Assembly (NCBI GenBank): GCA_041675005.1
Contig: JBAYUQ010000001.1
Span: 516,144 to 580,143 of the forward strand
Source of the DNA: PGYR01 sp041675005
GTDB lineage: Bacteria > Bacteroidota > Ignavibacteria > Kapaibacteriales > UBA2268
Direction: 5' to 3'
DNA length: 64,000 nt
Shown: positions 1 to 9,200 of the stretch, in pieces
Numbering within the stretch: the stretch's first letter is position 1
Layout of the letters: each line of letters opens with the position of its first letter
Made by a program: the position numbers and the translations under genes
Notes under the pieces: model-generated
Seen by the model: the letters and a program-made list of their open reading frames with translations, nothing else
What the model was told of the DNA's origin: nothing
The model's database searches: none

Positions 1-1082
1 TTTTAGTAAGAAACTCAATTGGAACATTAAGTCTTCTATCACCTAAAAACAATCAGAGTCTTTGTGTAGGAACCGATGTGCTTATTAGTTGGGTAGGAGA
101 AAACATAGTGACTGATGATGGTTACGATATAGGCTATTCTTTTGATGATGATCATAAGATATTTACAACGTTGGCTACTGACATAAAAAGTGAATCTTTT
201 GTTTGGAACGTACCTTCTGATTTATCAGGAAAGAAGAATGTACTTATTAGAGTTACACATAATTCTGGAATTTTTGCACAGAATTTAAAGGATTATGATG
301 TAAATGAAAAAGCTACTCTGACAGATTTTCAATTAACAACACCAGATACGATTTGCATAGGTGATGATATTACTCTAAAAGCTATTGCAAATGGAGTAAA
401 CGTAGAGTACACTTGGTTTAAGGACAATAAAGAAATTGGGAAGACTACAACAAATGAATTTACTATAAGCAATGCGACTATTGATAACTCAGGCAAATAT
501 AAAGTTTCAATAAAGAATGATTGTCCACCAGCAGAAGAGTCTAAAACTACTTTAGGTGTATATGTATCACCGGATACTAAAGCAGGTACAATAACTAACA
601 AACTAACGAAAAATAAGGGTGAGACGCTTGAATTGACTACCATTTCTGAAGGTGTAGAATTGATATATATTTGGCAAAAAGATGGAAAGAATTTGCCATC
701 TCAAAACAAGAAGACTCTTACATTAAGTAACCTCTCTCTTAATGATGCAGGTGTATATAGATGTATGATTCAAGGTAAATGTGGTGTTGATTCTACAAAT
801 GAGTCAACTGTTGTAATCAATGATGTTATTGGGTCTGTTTCTATTAACTTATCTGAAATTGCAAGTATCTACGAGTCTAGTACTAATATTTATAGTATCG
901 AATTTAAAAACATTTCAAATTATATTTATGAAGTCTATGATAACATTGGAAATATCTTGGAAGTATCAAATGAAAATTCTAATACCAAAATAGATTTGAA
1001 TAGTTATAGTAATGGAGTTTATTGGATTGTTATCTCAAAAGGAGACAAGACATATCGCGAAAAGTTGATTAAGATTAATTAA
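1..1082 (+). CDS. 5'-truncated T9SS-exported Ig-like repeat protein
   Basis: The reading frame is open from base 3 to the TAA at 1080-1082, so the true start lies left of the window; an ATT/ATG choice inside the frame would be artificial. Two immunoglobulin-like modules are visible, each closing with the Ig-type D-x-G-x-Y signature (DNSGKYKVSIKNDC and DAGVYRCMIQGKCG), and each holds a cysteine pair. The last ~75 residues form a T9SS type A sorting domain ending in SNGVYWIVISKGDKTYREKL and a basic KIN tail. In this family the domain directs the protein through the outer membrane for cell-surface attachment. The part preserved here therefore looks like the C-terminal portion of a large surface or secreted adhesin or enzyme. 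What the missing N-terminus does is unknown. A terminator follows at 1114. Confidence 0.8.
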   Translation, partial: LVRNSIGTLSLLSPKNNQSLCVGTDVLISWVGENIVTDDGYDIGYSFDDDHKIFTTLATDIKSESFVWNVPSDLSGKKNVLIRVTHNSGIFAQNLKDYDVNEKATLTDFQLTTPDTICIGDDITLKAIANGVNVEYTWFKDNKEIGKTTTNEFTISNATIDNSGKYKVSIKNDCPPAEESKTTLGVYVSPDTKAGTITNKLTKNKGETLELTTISEGVELIYIWQKDGKNLPSQNKKTLTLSNLSLNDAGVYRCMIQGKCGVDSTNESTVVINDVIGSVSINLSEIASIYESSTNIYSIEFKNISNYIYEVYDNIGNILEVSNENSNTKIDLNSYSNGVYWIVISKGDKTYREKLIKIN

Positions 1083-1113
1083 CAGTATAAAATAACATAG
1101 AATTATATAAGTC

Positions 1114-1142
1114 AAAGGGAAGTATTAACACTTCCCTTTTTT
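1114..1142 (+). terminator. Rho-independent terminator
   Basis: A 10-bp perfect stem (AAAGGGAAGT / ACTTCCCTTT) with a 6-nt loop runs directly into a T tract. It ends the T9SS protein transcript before the nitroreductase. Confidence 0.85.
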
Positions 1143-1161
1143 AATAAACTAATAAAATCAG

Positions 1162-1758
1162 TTGAACAATAAAAAGTACTATAAAATCAATTCATTGATT
1201 GCAAAAAGATGGAGTCCAAGAATATTCGATCCAAATAAGCAAGTGACTAATCAGCAAATCCTTAGTATTTGTGAAGCAGCAAGATGGGCACCATCATGTT
1301 CAAATCAACAGCCGTACAAATATATTATTTGGAATAAAAATACAAATTCTGTTGATTTCAATAGGGCTTTTGATACTCTAGATAGAGGTAATCAAAACTG
1401 GGTGAAAAACTGCCCCATTTTGTTAGTAGCAATAGCCGATACAAAGTTCAATAATGGAAGCTTTAATAATTGGGCAGAATATGATACTGGTTCAGCAAGT
1501 GAGAATATATGTTTGCAAGCAACATCATTAGGTTTGTTTGCTCATCAAATGGCGGGATTTGACGTAATTAGATTAAAAAAGAGTTTCGATATTCCACCTT
1601 CATACAACCCAATGGCAATGATTGCCATTGGGTATAAATCTGATGACTTATCATTAGTTGATGAGAGGTATCAAAAGATGGAGTTGACTGAAAGAAAAAG
1701 AAAACCACTTCAAGATAACTTTTTCGATTCTAAATGGAAGAACCCAATTTATAAATAA
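1162..1758 (+). CDS. Nitroreductase family protein, TTG start
   Basis: This is a probable FMN-dependent NAD(P)H oxidoreductase of the nitroreductase family (198 aa, the usual length). The N-terminal FMN-phosphate motif is R16-W-S-P-R20, followed by the conserved PSCSNQQP loop at residues 44-51, and the C-terminal MAMIAIGY strand is typical of the family. The in-frame stop TAA at 1153 leaves TTG at 1162 as the only usual start codon before the FMN motif; no Shine-Dalgarno is visible, which is common in Bacteroidota. The physiological substrate cannot be told from sequence. The gene sits one base ahead of an SDR oxidoreductase and is probably first in an operon with cinA, tsaD and pepD, though no promoter was recognised in the short gap after the terminator. 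Confidence 0.85.
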   Translation: MNNKKYYKINSLIAKRWSPRIFDPNKQVTNQQILSICEAARWAPSCSNQQPYKYIIWNKNTNSVDFNRAFDTLDRGNQNWVKNCPILLVAIADTKFNNGSFNNWAEYDTGSASENICLQATSLGLFAHQMAGFDVIRLKKSFDIPPSYNPMAMIAIGYKSDDLSLVDERYQKMELTERKRKPLQDNFFDSKWKNPIYK

Positions 1759-1759
1759 G

Positions 1760-2509
1760 ATGAGAATAATAATGAATAAGAAAGTTATAATAATAACAGG
1801 TGGATCAAGCGGCATAGGTGAAGCTACAGCAAAAAGATTAGCAAAAGAAGGACATAGCTTAGTTTTAGCGGCTCGTAGAGAAGATAAACTTGTTGAAATT
1901 AAGAGAAGTTTATATCCAGAGAACAATAATGTAATTATACATACAACTGACGTCACTAACAGAAATGATGTTGCCTCATTAGTAAAAAAGACAATGGAAG
2001 AGTTTGGAAGAGTTGATGTATTGATAAACAATGCTGGAATAATGCCCCTATCATTCATTGAAGAAGGTAGAGTCGAGGATTGGGATAGGATGATAGATGT
2101 TAACTTGAAAGGACTTCTATATGGAATCAATGAAGTTGTACCTATTATGAAAAAGCAAAATGCTGGACATATAATCAATGTATCATCAGTTGCCGGAAGA
2201 AGAGTCTTCCCCACTGCCGCAGTTTATTGTGCTACAAAATTTGGTGTGAATGCTATTACCGAAGGACTCAGACAAGAGTTGAGTGCTAAATATAATATCA
2301 AAGTAACAGCAATAGAACCAGGAGCAACAAAGACGGAGCTACAGAGTCATATTCCTAACAAAGATATAAGAGAGAACTTTGCTAAAAGAATGGAAACTAT
2401 AACATTTCTTGAAGCTTCGGATATTGCTGAAGCAATTCATTATGCTATTTCGCAGCCCAAACATGTAAATGTAACAGAAATCCTAATCCACCCCACTGAA
2501 GGTCCCTAG
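1760..2509 (+). CDS. Short-chain dehydrogenase/reductase (classical SDR)
   Basis: This is a classical SDR oxidoreductase, about 250 aa. The Rossmann motif TGGSSGIG is at residues 13-20, NNAG at 90-93, the catalytic Ser at about 142, and Tyr156 and Lys160 form YCATK. The arginines at the end of strand beta-2 (AARRED) suggest NADP(H) preference. Two starts are possible: ATG 1760, one base after the upstream stop, and ATG 1772, which gives the family-typical MNKKVIIITGG. The second may be the real one. It lies between a nitroreductase and cinA with only a few bases on either side, so it is co-transcribed. The family includes serine or 3-hydroxy acid dehydrogenases of the YdfG type, which this resembles, but the substrate is not assigned. 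Confidence 0.85.
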   Translation: MRIIMNKKVIIITGGSSGIGEATAKRLAKEGHSLVLAARREDKLVEIKRSLYPENNNVIIHTTDVTNRNDVASLVKKTMEEFGRVDVLINNAGIMPLSFIEEGRVEDWDRMIDVNLKGLLYGINEVVPIMKKQNAGHIINVSSVAGRRVFPTAAVYCATKFGVNAITEGLRQELSAKYNIKVTAIEPGATKTELQSHIPNKDIRENFAKRMETITFLEASDIAEAIHYAISQPKHVNVTEILIHPTEGP

Positions 2510-2512
2510 TTT

Positions 2513-3763
2513 ATGATAAATGCAGCAATAATTGCAATTGGCGATGAGTTATTAATTGGTGAAACTATTAATACTAATTCTGCTTGGTTAGGGAAAGAGC
2601 TGACAGCATTAGGTATAAGTGTTAATTCATCAATTATTATTTCAGATAATCAAGATTCTATTATCAACTCTATTTCACAACTGTCTGAAGTCAATGATAT
2701 TATCATAACTACTGGAGGTTTAGGCCCGACCAAAGATGATATTACTAAGAAAGCGATTTCTACTTTTTTCGGTGTTGAATTAAGAGAAGATGATTCCACC
2801 CGCCTACATTTAATTGATTATTTAACTAGTAGAGGTAGAGAAATAACAGATATTCATTTTGAACAAGCTCTTCTCCCCTCTTGTTCTTCGGCTTTGAGTA
2901 ATTCTGTGGGTACAGCTCCAGGTATCTATACAATTAAAAATAATAAGCTTTATTTTAATTTGCCTGGTGTTCCTCGTGAAATGAAATCTATTTTCGAAGA
3001 AAACATAGTAGCTATTATAAATGACTATAAAAGCAATATAAAAGATGATTACTTTGTTTATAAGACTATTTATACTACGGGAATTGTTGAATCTGAAATT
3101 GCAAAAAGAATATCATATTTAGATGACAAAAATGAGACTATAAAGTTTGCCTATCTACCCTCTTATTCCGGTGTTAGATTAAGACTTGGTGTTCTAAATT
3201 CTGAACTAAAAGCAAACAACAACCTAATAAAAGATTTAGAGAAAACAATCTATAATCACCTAGATTCACACATTATAAAGGAAGAAAAACCAATATTAGA
3301 AGCATTCCAAGAATACTTTCTAAAAAATAATTGGACTATTTCGGTGGCCGAATCTTGTACTGGAGGTGGATTAGGAAGCTTATTAACTGAATTATCTGGA
3401 AGTTCGAAAATCCTAGAAGGTGGTTTTATCGTATATAGTAATAAAGCAAAGAAAGAGTTATTAAATGTAAAGGAATCAACTTTGGCTGAGTTTGGTGCAG
3501 TAAGCGAGGAAACGGCAATCGAACTTGCTTATAATTGTAGATTAAAAATGAAAACTGATTTTGCAATATCTATTACAGGAATAGCAGGCCCTAATGGTGG
3601 AACAGATGAAAAACCAGTTGGTACTGTTTGGATAGGAATTTCAGATATGAAAGAAACAAAAGCAACAAAATTCGTATTTTTGAAAAATAGAGAAGCAAAT
3701 AGAGAATTAAGTAAGTACACAGCTCTATCAATGCTTTATAGAAAATTAAAATATAACATATAA
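2513..3763 (+). CDS. cinA: CinA-like protein with nicotinamide-nucleotide amidase domain
   Basis: The protein has two parts. Residues 1-170 form a MoaB/MogA-like domain (IGDELLIGETINTNSAWLG, then TTGGLGPTKDD), a putative ADP-ribose pyrophosphatase. Residues ~265-416 form the PncC amidase domain (SVAESCTGGGLGSLLTELSG, then SITGIAGPNGGT), which deamidates nicotinamide mononucleotide in NAD salvage. At 416 aa it matches full-length CinA of other bacteria. The start ATG at 2513 lies 3 bases after the upstream stop. It is followed 7 bases later by tsaD. Historically named competence-induced, the gene does not by itself prove competence here, although recA is also in the window 50 kb away. Confidence 0.93.
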   Translation: MINAAIIAIGDELLIGETINTNSAWLGKELTALGISVNSSIIISDNQDSIINSISQLSEVNDIIITTGGLGPTKDDITKKAISTFFGVELREDDSTRLHLIDYLTSRGREITDIHFEQALLPSCSSALSNSVGTAPGIYTIKNNKLYFNLPGVPREMKSIFEENIVAIINDYKSNIKDDYFVYKTIYTTGIVESEIAKRISYLDDKNETIKFAYLPSYSGVRLRLGVLNSELKANNNLIKDLEKTIYNHLDSHIIKEEKPILEAFQEYFLKNNWTISVAESCTGGGLGSLLTELSGSSKILEGGFIVYSNKAKKELLNVKESTLAEFGAVSEETAIELAYNCRLKMKTDFAISITGIAGPNGGTDEKPVGTVWIGISDMKETKATKFVFLKNREANRELSKYTALSMLYRKLKYNI

Positions 3764-3770
3764 TATTAGA

Positions 3771-4778
3771 ATGAATATATTGGCGATAGAAAGCTCCTGC
3801 GATGATACATCAATAGCAGTTATTAATGAAAATAATGTTTTGAGTAATGTTATTTCATCACAACCTATCCATACCGATTTTGGTGGGATAGTACCTGAGT
3901 TGGCATCTAGGGCTCATATTAATAATATTTCTAGGCTTACGGCATCTAGTTTAAAGATTGCAGATATAGATATAGATAATGTTGATGCGATTGCAGTTAC
4001 GTCGGAACCTGGACTAATGGGTTCTTTAATTGTTGGATCTTCATTCGCCAAAGGTTTATGCTTGAAATATAACCTACCCTTGATCCCTGTTAATCATATT
4101 GAAGGACATATCTACTCAGGATGCTTGGAAGATGAGACACTTGAATTCCCATTCATTTCATTAGTAGTAAGTGGCGGCCATACTTCTTTATTCTTAGTAA
4201 GGTCTTATACAGAATATGATATTATCGGTATGACTAAAGATGATGCTGCTGGTGAAGCTTTCGATAAGATTGCAAAACTAATGGGGCTTGGATATCCAGG
4301 TGGCCCAGTTATAGATAAACTGGCAAAAGAAGGAAATCCGACTGAATATGATTTTCCAAGATCGATGATTAATACAGATGACTTTGATTTTAGTTTTAGT
4401 GGATTGAAAACTTCTGTAAGATATTTTATCCAAAAGAATTTTGAATTTCCATTAGAAGAAAAAGATAAACAGAACCTTGCTGCATCAGTTCAATCAGCAA
4501 TAGTTGATGTTCTAAAATATAAAACACATAAAGCTGCTAAAAAGCATAAGATTAAGAACATTGTCATAGGTGGTGGAGTTTCAGCAAACTCTTTACTAAG
4601 AAAATCCTTCTTGCAATTGGAAGAGAAAGGATATAAAATAGTATTGCCAAAAATGGAATATTGCATAGATAATGCGGCAATGATCGGATTTTTAGCAAAT
4701 AAGAAAATCGAAGATAAGGATAATAAATTTAATGATTTAACATTTAAAGTCAGCTCTAGACCAATGAGATCAAAATAA
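3771..4778 (+). CDS. tsaD: tRNA N6-adenosine threonylcarbamoyltransferase TsaD
   Basis: TsaD transfers the threonylcarbamoyl group from TC-AMP to A37 of ANN-decoding tRNAs (t6A), working with TsaB and TsaE in the cytoplasm. The protein starts MNILAIESSCDDTS, the nucleotide-binding ASKHA motif of the Kae1/TsaD family, and has the metal-binding H109-I-E-G-H113. The later GGGVSANSLLR motif and the C-terminal DNAAMIGFLA segment (third metal ligand Asp) are intact. At 335 aa the length is normal. The gene lies between cinA and pepD; TsaB and TsaE are not in the window. This is an essential housekeeping gene and the call is secure. Confidence 0.97.
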   Translation: MNILAIESSCDDTSIAVINENNVLSNVISSQPIHTDFGGIVPELASRAHINNISRLTASSLKIADIDIDNVDAIAVTSEPGLMGSLIVGSSFAKGLCLKYNLPLIPVNHIEGHIYSGCLEDETLEFPFISLVVSGGHTSLFLVRSYTEYDIIGMTKDDAAGEAFDKIAKLMGLGYPGGPVIDKLAKEGNPTEYDFPRSMINTDDFDFSFSGLKTSVRYFIQKNFEFPLEEKDKQNLAASVQSAIVDVLKYKTHKAAKKHKIKNIVIGGGVSANSLLRKSFLQLEEKGYKIVLPKMEYCIDNAAMIGFLANKKIEDKDNKFNDLTFKVSSRPMRSK

Positions 4779-4792
4779 TTAAAAGGAATAAT

Positions 4793-6244
4793 ATGACAAA
4801 GACTATAGATAAACTAGAACCAAAAATAGTATGGGAAATCTTCCACGAGATAACTAAGCATCCTAGACCTTCAAAGAAAGAAGAAAAAATAGTAAAGTAC
4901 ATTGAAGACTTTGCAAAAGGTTTAAATCTCCCTGTTACAAAAGACAAATTAGGCAATCTGGTAATAATAAAACCGGCTACAAAAGGTTATGAAGACAAAC
5001 CAACATTTTGTATTCAAGCCCATGTCGATATGGTAACTGAAAAAAATAGAGGTGTCGAATTTGATTTTGATAATGACGCTATACAAACATATATAGAAGA
5101 CGGCTGGGTAAAAGCAAAAGGTACTACTTTAGGTGCTGACAATGGTCTTGGTTTAGCTATGGGAATGGCTGTACTTGCTTCGAAGGATTTAGAACATCCT
5201 AGGTTTGAGTTACTTTGTACTCTTGATGAAGAAACAGGACTTACTGGTGCTGCTGAACTTGGTACTGATTTATTAGAATCAGAAATATTAATCAATCTAG
5301 ACACAGAGGAATTTGGGCACTTTACGATAGGTTGTGCTGGTGGATTAAATACACTTGGTACTTTAGATTTAGTATTAGAAGATACTCCTAAGCAATATAG
5401 AACTTATGAATTGTCACTGAAAGGTTTATTAGGTGGTCACTCAGGAATAGAAATCGGTGATGAGCGCGGAAATGCAGCCAAAATCTTGGTTCGTTTTGTA
5501 TTACACCTAAAGGATAGATTCAATATTCGAATTCATTCATTTGATAGCGGTGATAAGCACAATGCTATACCTAGGGAAGCTTATATGACCTTTTCACTAC
5601 CAATGGATCAAATTCTTAAATTAGAAGCAATGGTGCTCTCATATAAAGATATTCTAAAAAATGAATGGCTGTATAAAGAACCAAATATTGAGTTGTATTT
5701 AAATAGTATTGAGTTCAAAAATAAAGTGATGTCTGTTGGTACTCAAGATGATTTACTAAATACTATAAATGCATTACCTCATGGTGCACAAAAATATACT
5801 CCTGAATTACCAACTCTTGTTCAGACATCAACTAATTTGGCAAGTGTGAAAACTAAAGAAAATAAGATAGAAATACTTACTAGTCAACGCAGTATAGTAG
5901 AATCTGAAAAGTTTTGGATATCTGGTATTGTCAATTCTGTATTCGAATTAGGTGGATTCAATATATCAAGAACTTCTGGTTACCCTGCTTGGGAACCGAA
6001 AAAGAATTCTGAATTAGTTGACAAAGCTGTCCAAATTTATAAAGAAACATTCAACGATGAACCAGTTATAGAACTGATTCATGCTGGTTTAGAGTGTGGA
6101 CTAATAGGTGAGAAATACCCAAATATGGAAATGCTTTCATTCGGTCCTACATTAAAAGATGTACATACACCATCTGAAAAAATAGAAATTGATTCAGTTG
6201 ACAAAAGCTGGTTATTATTAAAAAATATTATTAAAGAATTATAA
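4793..6244 (+). CDS. pepD: Aminoacyl-histidine dipeptidase (M20C peptidase, PepD)
   Basis: This is a cytosolic zinc peptidase of the M20C subfamily that hydrolyses Xaa-His and other dipeptides. Metal and catalytic signatures are in order: AHVDMV, GADNGLGLAMGMAV, the general-base pair in LDEETGLTGA, INLDTEE, and the C-terminal VHTPSEK histidine. The dimerisation (lid) insert follows GGHSGIEIGDERGNAA. At 483 aa it matches the usual ~485. It has an AAAGGA Shine-Dalgarno-like stretch just before ATG 4793. Its TAA ends one base before the stop codon of the convergent gene, with no terminator between them. Its substrates in the cell are probably peptides imported or released by turnover. Confidence 0.95.
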   Translation: MTKTIDKLEPKIVWEIFHEITKHPRPSKKEEKIVKYIEDFAKGLNLPVTKDKLGNLVIIKPATKGYEDKPTFCIQAHVDMVTEKNRGVEFDFDNDAIQTYIEDGWVKAKGTTLGADNGLGLAMGMAVLASKDLEHPRFELLCTLDEETGLTGAAELGTDLLESEILINLDTEEFGHFTIGCAGGLNTLGTLDLVLEDTPKQYRTYELSLKGLLGGHSGIEIGDERGNAAKILVRFVLHLKDRFNIRIHSFDSGDKHNAIPREAYMTFSLPMDQILKLEAMVLSYKDILKNEWLYKEPNIELYLNSIEFKNKVMSVGTQDDLLNTINALPHGAQKYTPELPTLVQTSTNLASVKTKENKIEILTSQRSIVESEKFWISGIVNSVFELGGFNISRTSGYPAWEPKKNSELVDKAVQIYKETFNDEPVIELIHAGLECGLIGEKYPNMEMLSFGPTLKDVHTPSEKIEIDSVDKSWLLLKNIIKEL

Positions 6245-6245
6245 C

Positions 6246-9200
6246 TTATTTAATAATAACCATTTGCTTAGTTTGTTTTAGATCTTCAATTTCTAAAGTG
6301 TAATAATAAATACCTGGTATTAAGTCATTTGAATAGATTAGAATATTATAATCACCTACTTCAAATGACTTTCTCCCATCTAAAAGTAACCTTACAAGTT
6401 TACCAGTAGCATCATATAATTTTAAAACAGGACTTGACTTTGTTTCTAGTTTCAATGGAATTATTGATTCATTCGACCATGGATTCGGGAAGTTCTGCTT
6501 TAACCCACTTGATTCCCTTCTCACAATATGCGATATTCTACAAGACTTGCCTGTATTAAATAGATTACTCTGGATAGAATTGTATAAATCTAAGAAATAG
6601 ATGTATTCAGACCCAAAATTTTCAATAGTTATATCTAATAGTGTTGTAGTATCCAGTGGAATTGTAACCAGCATTTTCATTTCTGCTATCTGTGATGCTC
6701 TCAAAGTATCTACATTTGTATATTCTATTCTCAAATTACCATGACTTATTAAATTAGCAATAGCAGATGTATTCGGGATAATCGAATAAGCATCTAAATA
6801 CTTCATTGAATAAGGGTCATAAGTAATATTCAAATCGAAGCTCATATCAATCATCCAATGATCTATACCTTTATATTTAGCCATTACATCTTTGTCTATA
6901 AACAGTGGTATTAACACAGTATCTCCTATACTTCCATAAACTGTATCCTTTACAGAGAAGTTAGAGCTAACATCAGCCAGCAATTCATAAGGTGGCGCAA
7001 ATCCATATCCAGTAATGAGATTACTATCTACCATATAACATGGATCAAATATCTCTGAATTCGACATAGAGCTATAGTCACCTATTTGTCTAGGACAAAA
7101 CTCTAGTATAACTTCCGCAATAGCTTTTGGGAATAGAGTATCAGTTAGAGGTGGATTGATACTAACTATACTAACGTCAGGTGGAAGTTTTACAACCTGC
7201 GATAATAGGAAAGGCACATCGCCTGTATTTTGAACCATAAAAGTATCTACTTTACAATCAAGAACATAAACTGTATCATAAGCAATATCATTTAATACTT
7301 TTACTTCTGATTTCAATATTATAACATCTATCTTAGGTCCATTTGGTATTAATCTATAGGGGATTATTCCTTTAGAATCAAAACTAAAGCTATCTAATAC
7401 AAATGTTGTGGTATCAGTTTGATTCATCTTAGGCGTGAATTTTGCAATAAATAATGGTGTCAATGAATCTATTGAGCAAAAATTATCCAAGCTGACGAAT
7501 ACTGAGGAACTATCAGTTTGATTCATACTAAGCTTAGCACCATAAGTAGCACAAATTGAAGTATCCGGATAAGTATTTCCTAAGTAAGAACTTTCATTAC
7601 CTATATATTCGAAAAGTGTAGTATCATAAAATATCTGACAATCAATATCAATAATATCAAAATTCATTAGTTGGAAAGCATAAACAGGAAGCAATAAAGT
7701 ATCGCAACTTATAACCTCGTAACTCTGAATCAAATCATTAGGTGTAAACTCAAACGGCATAGGTGCAGGGAACGCTAATCCAGTTCCTGCAACAACAACA
7801 GTAGTATCTATTCCATTACATGGTTGGGCAAAATGTATTTTCATCTTACCTACATAATCTCTTGAAACTCTAGGCTTGAAATCAACTTGAATTATTAGAG
7901 TATCTTGTGTAGCAGAATAAACTATATTCTTATCGGTTTGACTAGTAAATTCCTTTGCAAAAAACACATTGTCATTTGGTTCAAAAGAAATAGAATCTAT
8001 CACAATTGTCTCTCTATCAGGATTATAATCTATTTCTGGAATCGTAATCCGTATAAATTGTGGTACAGGGGAAGTAGTCGCAACTAAAGTTGGAGGAAAT
8101 TGCGAAAATAATGGTTCTGGTTCATATATTAATGTTTGACGACCAGCTAAAAATCTATCATAAGGTTTTTGTAATCTCCATATTTCTGTTTGACCATCAG
8201 AACTCATACCATGAGCATCAATATGCATCAACGCAGAATGATTCAAACTATCTCTAATCGAAGGTGAACTAGGGCAATAGGTAACTCGCAGAGTATCTTT
8301 GGTCAACGGAGGAATACTAAATGGCATATCTTTTCCATTTACTGCTATATCAGATGTCCAAGTAAAATACTCGGGATAAGCTGGTCCAACTATTCCTACA
8401 CCATCTATCCATATATTATCAATAACTGCTTCATTTACTCTAGAATTATTAGCTAGTGTAATCTCTGATGTTTCACAATCACAAGACTTTACGAAACCAA
8501 ATGTAACAAGTGTTGATACGATTTCAATTGGAATTATTTTACCTTTCCCGGTAAAAGAAACCTCATTTTGTACTATACACGGTTTGCTACTATATGAAAT
8601 CAACTTAGTAGAATAATTTACATCGGAAGTAGGTACGAACTCAACTGTAATTTGAATCGTATCTCTTGGTTCTAAAGTTCTATTCACTATACTTGGGGGA
8701 TACAAAATATTGAAATTAGCACCAATACTCAGACTATCCAAATGGACAGGAATAGAAGATATATTTTCTAAAATGATTTTTTGGGTTGGTGTTTCTCCCA
8801 CTTCGACAGTTCCAAAAGTATTATTATCTTCCATAAATATTTTTGGTAGAGTGGAGCTAGCTTGTAAAAATGCAAACCAATCTTGATTATCTTGATCAGA
8901 GAATTCAAGAAATGCTTTATCAGCTCTATCATTTATCAAATCATTTGGGGTGTATCTAAATTTGAATTTCAAACTGTCACCAGCTGCTAGATTTGTACTA
9001 TATGACTTCAAACTGTTAGTATCACCAACAGGTTCAATAATATCAAATCTGGTAGAAGGGTCGTTCAGATAAAAATCTCTTAGATTCAAGGTAACAGGTG
9101 ATTCATTCACTATATAAACTTCATTTGTTGAATCTTGACATGCTATCACGTTCTCTATCTTCATTACTTCTGGATTGAATCTAAACTTGTCAATAATCCC

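Noticed and set aside
7905..8087. Short plus-strand frame inside the LamG giant
   Set aside because: Shadow of the minus-strand gene without start context or homology.
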